Positions 34,976 through 43,479 of a DNA stretch of 64,000 bases are shown in pieces. This stretch comes from JANPLN01 sp041736155 (GTDB taxonomy: Bacteria; Bdellovibrionota; Bdellovibrionia; Bdellovibrionales; JAGQZY01). A program made the translations under genes and the position numbers. The notes beneath the pieces are model-generated. The model had not been told where the DNA came from. It ran no database searches and saw only the letters and a list, made by a program, of their open reading frames with translations. Numbering within the stretch: the first letter of the stretch is position 1; each line of letters starts with the position of its first letter. The DNA is taken from NCBI GenBank assembly GCA_041736155.1, contig JBGSUL010000032.1, forward strand, positions 62,001 to 126,000, read 5' to 3'.

Positions 34976-35848
34976 ATGCCATCGACGAAACGAGCCTCTC
35001 AATTTGCAGTGGTATCGCTGTTAACAACTTTGTTAACAGCTTCGTTTCTATTTATGGCGCCATTGGGAGCACGCTACTTGCACATGAGTTATGGCCGTTG
35101 GCAATATTGGTTGTTTGCCGCCGTGTCGACGACGGGATTGATTTTTGTCTTTCCGCAGTGGGCGCTGGCGCAAGGAATTGTTTTTTTGCTGATGGGTCTT
35201 TATGCCGAGCTGGAACTGCAGAAAGTCAGCCGATTTAATGCGGCATTTAGTGCGGTGGCGACGACGCTTGTCGCGGCTTTCTTTGCTATGACGGTTTGGG
35301 CACAAAGTAAGAACGTTGGTTTGATCACTTTTTTAAAAAACCAAGTCTCTGAAACCATGTTGGCGTCTCCACAGATCAAAGATTTACCAGTACCTATTGA
35401 AGCGATGCAAATCGTGACGATGTTACCTGCGCTTGTGGCGTTTTTGATGATGATCCTGGTGTGCTTTGGGGTTCTTTTTATCCGCCCCTTAGGCAAAAAA
35501 GAGAAAATCACCAGCTTTCAAGTGCCTGATAATATGATTTGGGTTTTGATCGCATCGTTGGCCGGGAGCTTTTTGGTAGATCCTATTAAAATGTTTGTTT
35601 TGCAGAAAGTTTGTTTCAACCTTCTGTTTGTGTGTTCAGCGGCCTACTACTTCCAAGGTCTTGCCGTGTTGGGTTTCTTGATGGATCGCGTGCGAATGAA
35701 TTATTTTTTTAAAGTCGCACTCTTTTTTGTTCTCGGATTCCAACTGTTTGCAGCGGTGGTGGCTTTAGGTGTGGCTGAAGTGTGGTTTAATTTTAGATCA
35801 AAAGTTTTTAAAAATTTAATAAAGAGTAATCCTTACGTAGGAGATTAA
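34976..35848 (+). CDS. DUF2232-like polytopic membrane protein
   Basis: About 290 residues with about eight hydrophobic segments and few charges, the composition of DUF2232 (YybS-like) proteins, which often sit between rpsR/rpsF and rplI in delta-type proteobacteria and firmicutes. The reaction is unknown; these proteins have been suggested to transport small solutes. I start at ATG 34976; a TTG at 34970 is also in frame, and neither has a clear Shine-Dalgarno. Its 3' end leads 2 nt later into rplI. Confidence 0.8.
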   Translation: MPSTKRASQFAVVSLLTTLLTASFLFMAPLGARYLHMSYGRWQYWLFAAVSTTGLIFVFPQWALAQGIVFLLMGLYAELELQKVSRFNAAFSAVATTLVAAFFAMTVWAQSKNVGLITFLKNQVSETMLASPQIKDLPVPIEAMQIVTMLPALVAFLMMILVCFGVLFIRPLGKKEKITSFQVPDNMIWVLIASLAGSFLVDPIKMFVLQKVCFNLLFVCSAAYYFQGLAVLGFLMDRVRMNYFFKVALFFVLGFQLFAAVVALGVAEVWFNFRSKVFKNLIKSNPYVGD

Positions 35849-35850
35849 GT

Positions 35851-36300
35851 ATGAAAGTCATTTTGAAAAAAGACGTTAAAGATTTGGGCCGTTCGGGAGA
35901 CATGGTGAATGTGACCAGTGGATTCGCCCGCAACTTTCTTTTTCCTCGCCAGTTAGCTGCTGAAGCCACTGAGTCGCGTGTAAAAGAGTTTGAACATTGG
36001 GGTCGCGTCGCCGCTTCTCGCAAAAAGAAAGCTCAAGAAGAAAAATCTCAAATGCTTGAGAAAATTAAAAAAGCCACAGTTGTCTTTAAGATGACTGCTG
36101 GTGAAAAAGATAAACTTTTTGGTTCCATCACCAATAAAGACATCGCCGATGTTTTAGTAAAACAAGGTTTTGCTGTTGAGAAAAAAGACATCGTGATCGA
36201 AGAAGCCATTAAGGTTCTTGGTCAACATCAAGCTAAAATTAGTTTTGGCGATGGTTTAGAGGCAACGATCGTTGTTTCTGTAGAGCGCCAAGAAGCGTAA
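35851..36300 (+). CDS. rplI: 50S ribosomal protein L9
   Basis: 149 residues starting MKVILKKDVKDLGRSGDMVN with SGFARNFLFPRQLA, the L9 N-domain. A long helix with Lys/Glu follows (about 50-78), then the C-domain (EKDKLFGSITNKDIADVL). L9 binds 23S rRNA near the L1 stalk. ATG 35851 follows the DUF2232-like stop closely, with GTAGGAGATT upstream. The terminator 36361-36387 follows. Confidence 0.97.
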   Translation: MKVILKKDVKDLGRSGDMVNVTSGFARNFLFPRQLAAEATESRVKEFEHWGRVAASRKKKAQEEKSQMLEKIKKATVVFKMTAGEKDKLFGSITNKDIADVLVKQGFAVEKKDIVIEEAIKVLGQHQAKISFGDGLEATIVVSVERQEA

Positions 36301-36330
36301 CCAGAAGATTGTGTCATCTCAGAGTAGAGT

Positions 36331-36387
36331 AGGTCTTTTAAGGAGACCTGCTGGTAATTGAAAAGGTCTCCTTAAGAGACCTTTTTT
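36331..36387 (+). terminator. Terminator after rplI with competing hairpins
   Basis: The terminator is AAAAGGTCTC (36361-36370) with GAGACCTTTT (36376-36385), loop CTTAA, ending in a T run. Upstream, AAGGAGACCT (36340-36349) can pair perfectly with AGGTCTCCTT (36364-36373), which would disrupt the terminator, and AGGTCT (36331-36336) can pair with AGACCT (36344-36349). It serves rplI and, in reverse, the convergent dnaB. Such mutually exclusive pairings are attenuator-like. Confidence 0.7.
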
Positions 36388-36403
36388 ATTTTAGTTATCC
36401 GAT

Positions 36404-37864
36404 TTAATTATTTCTGCCGGGGGCGAAGTTCTTCATTTTGCCGCCGCCACCACCATACTGTTGCGGTGAGGAATTCGTCGGAAATACGGGCCCAGAGCCG
36501 TCGCCAGAAGAGCTTCCCTGTGAGGGAGAATAGCCATCTTGCCATTCGGTAAATTGACCAAACTGAGCTTGCCAGCGCAATTTGATTTCGCCCACGGGGC
36601 CGTTCCTGTGTTTACGAATCAGTAAATCCGCTTGGCCTTTGATTTCGGGATTTTCGGGATCATAATATTCTTCGCGATAAAGCATCATAATCAAATCGGC
36701 ATCTTGCTCGATCGATCCCGATTCACGAAGATCGGAGAGAACCGGCTTCTTGAGTTCGCCCGTTCTTCCCTCTACGCCCCGGTTGAGCTGAGCAAGGGCT
36801 ATAACGGGCACACGCAGTTCTTTGGCAATACTCTTTAGGTTTTTAGAAATCTCAGCCACAGCCCGTTCTCGGCTCTCTACCTTGCCTGGCATACCCATGA
36901 TCTGTAAGTAATCGATAATAATCATATCGATCCCAAACTGTGACTTGAGGCGCCGCGCTTTGGAGCGGATCTCGTAAGGCGAGATGGAACTGGTGTCGTC
37001 GATAAACAGTGAGGTGTCAGCCAACGTAGAGGCTTTGTCTATCAAACGTGGCCAGTCAGAGTCCTTGAGTCGACCAATCCGGATGTCCGACATATTCACT
37101 TTGGCTTCAGAGGCGAGAACCCGCATCATCAGCTGTTCTTTACCCATCTCCACCGAGAAGTAGGCGACGCTTTTTTTATGTTTCATCGCGGCCGTCAGCG
37201 CAAAGTTTAAGCTGAGAGCGGTTTTCCCCATGGAAGGACGAGCGGCAAGAATAATAAAGTCTCCCGGCTGAAACCCCGAAGTCATTTTATCCAAAGACGG
37301 GAGCCCTGTGGGCACCCCAGTGACTTCTTGGTTTTTGCTCGCCAGTTCGGTCAGTTTATCAATGCTGACTTTGATGAGCTCCGAAGCACTGGTGAGGTTG
37401 CTCTTGGTTTCTTTTTGTTCGGTGATTTTAAAAATTCGCGCTTCGACATTATCCACGAAAGCATCTAAGGATTCGAATTTTTCCTCGTAAGCTTCGTTCA
37501 TGATGTCGCCATTGGTGTGGATCAGTTTGCGAAGAATGGACTTCTCTTTGACGATGTCGGCATAACCACGAATATTAATCGCCGCAGGAACTTGATTGAG
37601 AATTTCGGCGAGCGTGGATGGGCCACCAATGGCATCTAACTCTTTTTTATGAGAGAGATGATTGGAGATGGTAATGATATCTGCGGGCTGATTTTTTGCA
37701 TTCAGCTCGGAGATAGCCATAAAAATTTTCTGGTGAACGGGCTTATAGAAGTCATCTGCACTGATAACATCAGAGACAATATCAAAGGCATCTGGCTCGA
37801 CCATGATGCCGCCAATGATAGAAAGCTCAGCCTCAAGATGATGAGGCGGCACTTTAAATGACAT
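36404..37864 (-). CDS. dnaB: Replicative DNA helicase DnaB
   Basis: 486 residues. The N-terminal domain (PPHHLEAELSIIGGIM) precedes the RecA-like motor with Walker A ARPSMGKT, Walker B MIIIDYLQIM and the Arg-finger region ESGSIEQDADLIM. It unwinds the fork as a hexamer. A Gly/Pro/Ser-rich tail (about 450-486, with YGGGGGK) follows the motor, longer than in E. coli DnaB. It converges with rplI and shares the terminator. A Fis-like gene lies upstream on the same strand. Confidence 0.97.
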   Translation of the reverse strand: MSFKVPPHHLEAELSIIGGIMVEPDAFDIVSDVISADDFYKPVHQKIFMAISELNAKNQPADIITISNHLSHKKELDAIGGPSTLAEILNQVPAAINIRGYADIVKEKSILRKLIHTNGDIMNEAYEEKFESLDAFVDNVEARIFKITEQKETKSNLTSASELIKVSIDKLTELASKNQEVTGVPTGLPSLDKMTSGFQPGDFIILAARPSMGKTALSLNFALTAAMKHKKSVAYFSVEMGKEQLMMRVLASEAKVNMSDIRIGRLKDSDWPRLIDKASTLADTSLFIDDTSSISPYEIRSKARRLKSQFGIDMIIIDYLQIMGMPGKVESRERAVAEISKNLKSIAKELRVPVIALAQLNRGVEGRTGELKKPVLSDLRESGSIEQDADLIMMLYREEYYDPENPEIKGQADLLIRKHRNGPVGEIKLRWQAQFGQFTEWQDGYSPSQGSSSGDGSGPVFPTNSSPQQYGGGGGKMKNFAPGRNN

Positions 37865-37939
37865 TTACTATACTCCCCAAGAGAATATTATTGTGCGAGG
37901 CTCACTGAGGTGTCGTATTGGATGCTCGCTGATGTAGTA

Positions 37940-38233
37940 CTAAAGTAGATTTTTGATATCTATTCTAAAGGTGTCAATTTTCTTTTTAAGAGTATTTCTG
38001 TTGATACCAAGCAGCTTCGCTGTTTTGACTTGGTTCCCACGATTTTGTTTGAGGGAGAGCTCAATAAGCGGCTTCTCAACTTGCTCAAGGATTAACTTGT
38101 GCAGATCATTGAGTTCAACATCAGCTTCCTTTTGTTGGCGGAATAGTACTTCCAGTTTGCTTTTAACGAGACTCTCTAAGCTCACCGAGTGCAAATTCGC
38201 GACAAAAAGATTTTCTGAGTGATTAACTTCCAT
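37940..38233 (-). CDS. Fis-family DNA-binding protein
   Basis: About 97 residues. The C-terminal part KPLIELSLKQNRGNQVKTAK with LGINRNTLKKKID is the Fis-type helix-turn-helix (the same fold as the C-terminal domain of NtrC proteins). The N-terminal part lacks any obvious other domain, so it is a stand-alone Fis-like protein rather than a fragment of an activator. It may bend DNA or tune transcription. I use ATG 38233 (AGGG just upstream); TTG 38251 is a possible alternative. It lies upstream of dnaB on the same strand. Confidence 0.8.
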   Translation of the reverse strand: MEVNHSENLFVANLHSVSLESLVKSKLEVLFRQQKEADVELNDLHKLILEQVEKPLIELSLKQNRGNQVKTAKLLGINRNTLKKKIDTFRIDIKNLL

Positions 38234-38407
38234 AGGCCCTACCCCAATCAAGAATTGTTTGTTGTTTACGCAACACAGTTTTTAAATTTTAAACACCCAT
38301 TCTATCAATAAAAAAATTTAGTTTTTCAGTGCGTAATAAAAAATTTTTTCCTTGAACGTCTGATAAGCATCAAAACAACACCAGCTGTACACCGTCAATT
38401 GACTTTA

Positions 38408-38509
38408 ATGTTGACAAGAGAATGGCTTCGCATGATGGATGCGGCGATTTCTCACGGCCAAAGTCGAGAAGAAGAGTTGGTGCTTCTCCTCTCGAGAGAG
38501 AGATTTTAG
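38408..38509 (+). CDS. Possible 33-residue small ORF upstream of ftsK
   Basis: ATG 38408 to TAG 38507-38509 encodes MLTREWLRMMDAAISHGQSR and then a helical Glu/Leu/Arg tail. It ends 9 nt before the ftsK start. No strong Shine-Dalgarno is seen. Length is too short for confidence, but the charge pattern is amphipathic and it occupies most of the ftsK 5' region. The rest of 38234-38407 shows no gene. Confidence 0.3.
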   Translation: MLTREWLRMMDAAISHGQSREEELVLLLSRERF

Positions 38510-38518
38510 AATAGAGGA

Positions 38519-40843
38519 ATGAAAACTCAACACATCAAGTCTTTGCTCATCGCCCTGTTTTTTTTGTTTTGCGCGGTCTTTGTCGCTTTAGCGCTCGGCA
38601 GTCACAATCCTGCCGATCCGTCCTTTAACTCCCTAGGTCATCGACCGAACTCCGAAAATTTGTGCGGACTCTTTGGAAGTTTTTTTTCGGATCTGCTTTA
38701 TCAACTCATGGGAATCACCGCGTGGGGTGTGGCTGGACTTCTCTTTTTTGTGAGCTGGACATATTACAGAGAAAAGCAAAAGCACCTTCAGTGGGAGTGG
38801 TTGGTTGGCGCGGGGCTATTAATGCTCACGGTCGCAAGTCTTCTGGCTTTGCACTTTCAGGGATTGAAAATCTACCAACAGAATATCTATCTCGGCGGAA
38901 TATTGGGTCAGTTTGTGCAAGCCCAATTGGCGCGTCTATTTAATACAACGGGTGTGGCGCTTATTTTATGGACAAGTATTGTCGCACTTTCCATTGTCCT
39001 ATTTGGTCAGCAGATTGTGGAAAAACCACAGGTGTGGTTTGCAAATTTGCGCGGTCTTATAACCAACTACTGGCAAGGGTTCCAAGGCTTCTCATTCTTA
39101 GAAAGAACACAAAATACACAGACTTTTCCACAGAGTTATACACAGAGTAAATCTGTGGATATTCCTGTGGATAGAATGAGTACAACTTCTGCGGATGAAG
39201 AGGAAGAGTCTGATGAGGGCGCAGAAGAAGAGACGCCAGAGTCTGCCAAAGAATCCACCTTTGGCAGCCTGTTAGCGCCGCTCAAAAGACGTAAGGTGGA
39301 TCTCAAAAAGAAGGTACAGAGACGCATTGCAAACTGGAAGCTTCCAGAAATTGGTTTGTTGGAAGATCCACCTGAGTCTCGCTACCGAGTGGATGAGCGT
39401 GAAATTAAAACCAAGTCCAACCTATTAGTGGACAAACTGGGACAATTCGCGGTGAAGGGTGAGGTGAAGGGCGCTAAACCGGGGCCGGCGGTGACTCTGT
39501 TTGAGTTCAAACCGAATGCTGACGTGAAGATCAGCAAAATTACCGAACTGGCAGATGATTTGTCGTTAGCACTGAGCAGCGAATCGGTCAGGATCATCGC
39601 GCCGATTCCTGGGCGTGATGTTGTCGGCATTGAAACCTCCAATTCCCATCGCGAAACGGTTTACCTTAAAGATATTTTAGCCATGGATGATTTCTGGTCC
39701 GATGAAATGAAACTTCCCTTGGCACTTGGTCGTCAGGCGGATGGGTTGCCCAAAGTCGTGGATTTGCGCAAGATGCCGCATCTTTTAGTCGCCGGAACGA
39801 CGGGCTCAGGAAAGTCTGTTTTTGTAGTTTGCGCCCTCACCGGTTTACTCTTCCGCCACTCCCCCCAAACTTTGCGTTTGATTTTGATTGATCCCAAACA
39901 GGTCGACTTAGCTGCATTTAATAATGTTCCGCATCTTTTGTTGCCGATGGTGACGGACCCCAAAAAAGCGGTCAATGCACTGAACTGGGCTGTGCGCGAA
40001 ATGGAAAAGCGTTATCGTTCCATGTCTAAATTTGGTGCCCGTGGATTAGAATCGTATAACGAAAAAGTTCTCGCTCTGACTAAAGAGCAAATCGAAGAAC
40101 ATGAAAAATATAATTTGGGAACGGAGCAACCCGTCGATTCTTACTACTACACGCCACAACCTTATATTGTGATCGTGGTAGAAGAGTTTGGAGATTTGAT
40201 GGCGGTGGATAAAAACAATGCGGAACACGCCGTTGTGCGTTTAGCTCAAATGGCCCGTGCGTGTGGAATCCATCTTATTCTCGCTATGCAGAGCCCGCGT
40301 AAAGATGTAGTGACGGGTTTGATCAAAACGAATATTCCAGGACGTATTAGTTTTAAAGTGGCGAGCAAAATGGATTCGCGCATTATCTTAGATGATTCCG
40401 GTGCGGAACGACTGTTAGCGCGTGGAGATATGCTCTTTTTAGCTCCAGGTGTAGCAAAACCCGAACGTCACCATGGACCGTGGGTCACAGAAACAGAAAT
40501 TGCGGCGATTATGTCTTATTGGTCTGAGCAGGGACAACCCGAGTACGATGAATCGGCCATGCGCGCGATCACACGCCAGCCGGCCTTCTCCGAAGGGGCT
40601 GAGGGCGCTTGGGACAGTGACGAGAGTGGAGACGGCGAATACGATGAGCGTTATGATGAGATTCTCGCCTGGTGCTCAGGATTAAAATCTGTGAGTGCGT
40701 CGTTGATTCAAAGAAAATTTCGTTTGGGTTATCCACGAGCGGCGCGATTGATTGAACTTTTTGAGCGCGAAGGTGTTGTGGGGCCTGCGAATGGTAGTAA
40801 GCCCCGCGATGTGTTGGTAAAATCCTACGAGAAAGCACCATGA
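38519..40843 (+). CDS. ftsK: DNA translocase FtsK/SpoIIIE
   Basis: 774 residues. Four N-terminal membrane helices (about 1-165) anchor the protein at the septum. An acidic linker (about 200-270, with DEEEESDEGAEEE) follows. The motor has Walker A GTTGSGKSVFV and Walker B IVIVVEEFGDLM. The C-terminal gamma winged helix (KSVSASLIQRKFRLGYPRAA) reads KOPS-type orientation sites. It pumps chromosome DNA during division. ATG 38519 is 9 nt after a small ORF. A cluster of DnaA-box-like sites lies in the linker-coding DNA (39016-39174). Confidence 0.97.
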   Translation: MKTQHIKSLLIALFFLFCAVFVALALGSHNPADPSFNSLGHRPNSENLCGLFGSFFSDLLYQLMGITAWGVAGLLFFVSWTYYREKQKHLQWEWLVGAGLLMLTVASLLALHFQGLKIYQQNIYLGGILGQFVQAQLARLFNTTGVALILWTSIVALSIVLFGQQIVEKPQVWFANLRGLITNYWQGFQGFSFLERTQNTQTFPQSYTQSKSVDIPVDRMSTTSADEEEESDEGAEEETPESAKESTFGSLLAPLKRRKVDLKKKVQRRIANWKLPEIGLLEDPPESRYRVDEREIKTKSNLLVDKLGQFAVKGEVKGAKPGPAVTLFEFKPNADVKISKITELADDLSLALSSESVRIIAPIPGRDVVGIETSNSHRETVYLKDILAMDDFWSDEMKLPLALGRQADGLPKVVDLRKMPHLLVAGTTGSGKSVFVVCALTGLLFRHSPQTLRLILIDPKQVDLAAFNNVPHLLLPMVTDPKKAVNALNWAVREMEKRYRSMSKFGARGLESYNEKVLALTKEQIEEHEKYNLGTEQPVDSYYYTPQPYIVIVVEEFGDLMAVDKNNAEHAVVRLAQMARACGIHLILAMQSPRKDVVTGLIKTNIPGRISFKVASKMDSRIILDDSGAERLLARGDMLFLAPGVAKPERHHGPWVTETEIAAIMSYWSEQGQPEYDESAMRAITRQPAFSEGAEGAWDSDESGDGEYDERYDEILAWCSGLKSVSASLIQRKFRLGYPRAARLIELFEREGVVGPANGSKPRDVLVKSYEKAP
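39016..39174. promoter_or_regulatory. DnaA-box-like cluster inside the ftsK linker
   Basis: Sites fitting NN(A/T)TCCACA: 39016-39024 (TGTGGAAAA, reverse), 39124-39132 (TTTTCCACA), 39154-39162 (TGTGGATAT, reverse) and 39166-39174 (TGTGGATAG, reverse). A near match TTATACACA is at 39136-39144. Three consensus sites fall in 51 bp. They encode a poorly constrained linker, so the DNA is free to carry a signal. Function is inference. Confidence 0.4.
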
Positions 40844-41622
40844 TCAAAATAACTCTGGGGAGTGTATTGATTTTCAGCTCGACGGTTTTTGCGAGTCCCG
40901 TCACACTCCAGAGTGTTCGTCAGATGGTACTGGAAAAACATCTCGACGAAGCGGCGACCTTGTTAAAAGAACATTCGCGCGAACTGTTGAACTCGACGGA
41001 GAATCAACACCAAGTCAGCTCCTGGTTTCGCACGTTTCAGTTCGACAGCACTTTGGGCTCATTTGAAAAAGCGCTGGAGATGAGCGCGACGGAAAAGAGT
41101 GCACCAGAAAAGAATACGTCCGAGGCGCTCGAGGAGCGTTTACAAATTTTGCAAAAAGCCTATGAAAAAGAGCCTTACAATCTGCAGGTGATTTCTTTTT
41201 TGATTCCCACGCTTTGGGCTCTCAAAAAAGAAAGTCAGCTCAAAGAGGTTCTTGATAAGGCCCTCAAAGACATGCCGTTTTTTCCCCAATACAAAGTTTA
41301 TCAAGGTTGGCTGAAGCCAGAGATGACGGGTTTGGGAGAGAATTGCGAATCGGCGCTGATGGAGGCGGCGGAGCGCGAGTTTTGTTATTACGTCAAAGCC
41401 CAGCAACGGCTGACCAACCCAAATATCAGTCCTAAAGATCGGATTCTTAAGAATTATTTACAAAAAACATCTATTCCCAACAAGCACTTTCTCCTCTGGG
41501 AAAAGTGGAAGAATTCAGACGAAAAACAAAAATATTTATCGTCTTGTCAGGCCATGTCTGGTAAATCCAGAAAGACCTACTATTTAGTGCCGGATCTTTG
41601 TACAAAAGAGCCGCAACCCTAA
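40840..41622 (+). CDS. Secreted helical-repeat protein of unknown function
   Basis: 260 residues. A signal peptide (MIKITLGSVLIFSSTVFA) precedes a mostly helical protein with TPR-like stretches (LEERLQILQKAYEKEPYNLQ, QLKEVLDKALKDMPFFPQYK) and Cys at the C-terminal half (ENCESALMEA, REFCYYVK, SSCQAMSG, DLCTKEP). It overlaps ftsK by 4 nt, so it may be co-expressed. No family is recognised. An envelope role in division is a weak inference from position. Confidence 0.7.
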   Translation: MIKITLGSVLIFSSTVFASPVTLQSVRQMVLEKHLDEAATLLKEHSRELLNSTENQHQVSSWFRTFQFDSTLGSFEKALEMSATEKSAPEKNTSEALEERLQILQKAYEKEPYNLQVISFLIPTLWALKKESQLKEVLDKALKDMPFFPQYKVYQGWLKPEMTGLGENCESALMEAAEREFCYYVKAQQRLTNPNISPKDRILKNYLQKTSIPNKHFLLWEKWKNSDEKQKYLSSCQAMSGKSRKTYYLVPDLCTKEPQP

Positions 41623-41648
41623 AAAGAGCTCTCTGAAATGGAGGAGAG

Positions 41649-41831
41649 ATGACGCGACTGATGTTTATCTTATTTTTATTTAATCTGGTGGCCTGTGGAG
41701 TCAAAGGCCCTCCTGAGCCGCCATTACCCACAGAGGCGTCTCTTAAGAAACAGCTGGAAAAAGAGAAAAAGAAGCAAACTGCGGAACAGTCAGCAACGGG
41801 AACACCTTCCACACCGTCGAAAAACCAATAA
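41649..41831 (+). CDS. LptM-like small lipoprotein upstream of dapF
   Basis: 60 residues. MTRLMFILFLFNLVACGVKG has a lipobox and the mature start CGVKGPPEPP resembles the LptM/YifL motif (CGLKGPLYFPP in E. coli). LptM stabilises the LptDE translocon for lipopolysaccharide export. In E. coli it also lies directly upstream of dapF. The tail is a Lys/Glu helix and a Ser/Thr/Pro end. It overlaps dapF by one base. Assigning function from such a short protein is tentative. Confidence 0.7.
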   Translation: MTRLMFILFLFNLVACGVKGPPEPPLPTEASLKKQLEKEKKKQTAEQSATGTPSTPSKNQ

Positions 41832-42610
41832 TGCGTTTTTATAAACTCCAAGCCACAGGCAATGATTTTATTTTTTTTCTCAAAGAAAACGTGACGTTCT
41901 CGCGTGAGCAACGCGAACGTCTTTGTCATCGCCAATACGGGATAGGCGCTGATGGCTTGGTGGTGCTGCAAGAAACAGGGCCTGCACAATATACCTGGCA
42001 GTTCTACAATGCCGATGGCGCCGAAGCAGAAATGTGCGGCAATGCTGCACGAGCGGCGATTTACTTATTATCCAAAGTAGAAAAACAAAACACTGCGCGC
42101 GTAAAAACGATGAAAGGTTTTTTTCAAGGAAAGGCTCTCGCGGGGGAGAACGTAGAAATTCGTTTTGCTTTGCCAGAAGCTCCTTTGCAAAAAGTGACCC
42201 ATCTTTTTTCGTCGCGATTTACCGAGGGATACATCACCAACACGGGCGTCCCTCATTGTGTTATTCCGGTTAAAGACTTATCCACCGTTTTATCCCGAAG
42301 TGCCGAATTAAAAGAATTTATTTATGATAAGCACTTTGGCACCGCGGGAGCCAACCTCACCTTTTATGCAGTCACTGGGGAAAAGACATTGGCGGCAGCG
42401 ACACTTGAGCGCGGTGTGAATGATTTTACTTTGTCGTGTGGAACGGGCGTTATTGCGGCCGTCCAAGTTTATCAATATTTAAATCCACAGGTACAAGGCG
42501 CGATCACGGTGAAAGCGCCCGGTGGAGAGTTAACGGTGGATTTAAGTCACAAACCAGAAGCAGTTCTGCGCGGAGAAGCACAAATTGTTTTTGAAGGGAG
42601 TCTTGCATGA
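41831..42610 (+). CDS. dapF: Diaminopimelate epimerase
   Basis: 259 residues. The two catalytic Cys are in EMCGNAARA and LSCGTGVIAA. The N terminus RFYKLQATGNDFIFF and the site NTGVPHCVI are standard. It converts LL- to meso-diaminopimelate for peptidoglycan and lysine. ATG overlaps the preceding stop (TAATG). It is followed by dapA with 4-nt overlap. Confidence 0.97.
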   Translation: MRFYKLQATGNDFIFFLKENVTFSREQRERLCHRQYGIGADGLVVLQETGPAQYTWQFYNADGAEAEMCGNAARAAIYLLSKVEKQNTARVKTMKGFFQGKALAGENVEIRFALPEAPLQKVTHLFSSRFTEGYITNTGVPHCVIPVKDLSTVLSRSAELKEFIYDKHFGTAGANLTFYAVTGEKTLAAATLERGVNDFTLSCGTGVIAAVQVYQYLNPQVQGAITVKAPGGELTVDLSHKPEAVLRGEAQIVFEGSLA

Positions 42611-43479
42611 GTTTTCAAGGGGTTTATACAGCACTGGTGACACCATTTAAAAATGGCAAGGTCGATTTTTCCTCTGTGGAAAAACTTGTGGAGCAACAAC
42701 TCAAGGGCGGCGTAAATCAATTTGTCGTGAACGGTACCACCGCTGAGAGCCCAACTCTGGAAGCCGAGGAGAGTTTAGAGATTCTCAAGGTTGTTTTAGG
42801 TTTGGTTAAAAATAAAGGTCACGTGATTTTTGGTTCAGGGAGCAATAATACAAAAAAGACGATCGAGTTTTCGCAAAAAGCTGTGGCAGCAGGAGCCCAG
42901 GGACTTTTGTTGGTTGTTCCATACTACAACAAACCACCACAACAAGGTTTGTACGAACATTTCAAAGCCATTGCCGAAGCTGTTCCAGCACCACAACTTC
43001 TTTACAATGTTCCCGGAAGAACGATTACCAGTTTAGAAGTAAACACCATTCAGCGTCTCGCGGAATTTAAAAATATTGTGGGGATTAAAGAAGCCACAGG
43101 GAATTTAGAGTTGGCGACACAAATTCAAAAAGCCTGCCCGTCACAATTTCGTATGCTCAGTGGTGATGATGAAACTTGTTTAGTGATGCAGAAAAATGGC
43201 GGACACGGAGTCATTTCTGTATGTTCACATATTATGCCACGTAAAATGACAGAATGGTTCTCAGGTGCCGTGACAGAAAAATCTTTACAAGAATTTAAAG
43301 AAGCACAAGAGCTCATCAAATCGTTATACATTTCGGCAAATCCGATTCCAGTTAAAGCGGCGATGGCGATGCTCGGCGTGATTGCGACAGACGAAATGCG
43401 TTTACCGCTTGTTCGTCTGAGCGTTGAGCAATTAAAAAAAGTGGAAACAGCGCTCAAACTCTACGAGCGTTTTTTATGA
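42607..43479 (+). CDS. dapA: 4-hydroxy-tetrahydrodipicolinate synthase
   Basis: 290 residues, a TIM-barrel Schiff-base lyase. The pyruvate Lys lies in VGIKEATGNL and the Tyr in YNVPGRT. NGTTAESPTLEAEE is the family N-terminal motif. It condenses pyruvate with aspartate semialdehyde. It overlaps dapF and dapB by 4 nt each, so the three are translated as an operon. The block covers dapF, dapA and dapB only; lysA and lysC are not here. Confidence 0.97.
   Translation: MSFQGVYTALVTPFKNGKVDFSSVEKLVEQQLKGGVNQFVVNGTTAESPTLEAEESLEILKVVLGLVKNKGHVIFGSGSNNTKKTIEFSQKAVAAGAQGLLLVVPYYNKPPQQGLYEHFKAIAEAVPAPQLLYNVPGRTITSLEVNTIQRLAEFKNIVGIKEATGNLELATQIQKACPSQFRMLSGDDETCLVMQKNGGHGVISVCSHIMPRKMTEWFSGAVTEKSLQEFKEAQELIKSLYISANPIPVKAAMAMLGVIATDEMRLPLVRLSVEQLKKVETALKLYERFL

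Noticed and set aside
38411..38416. TTGACA as a -35 box for ftsK
   Set aside because: No acceptable -10 box at 16-18 nt spacing.
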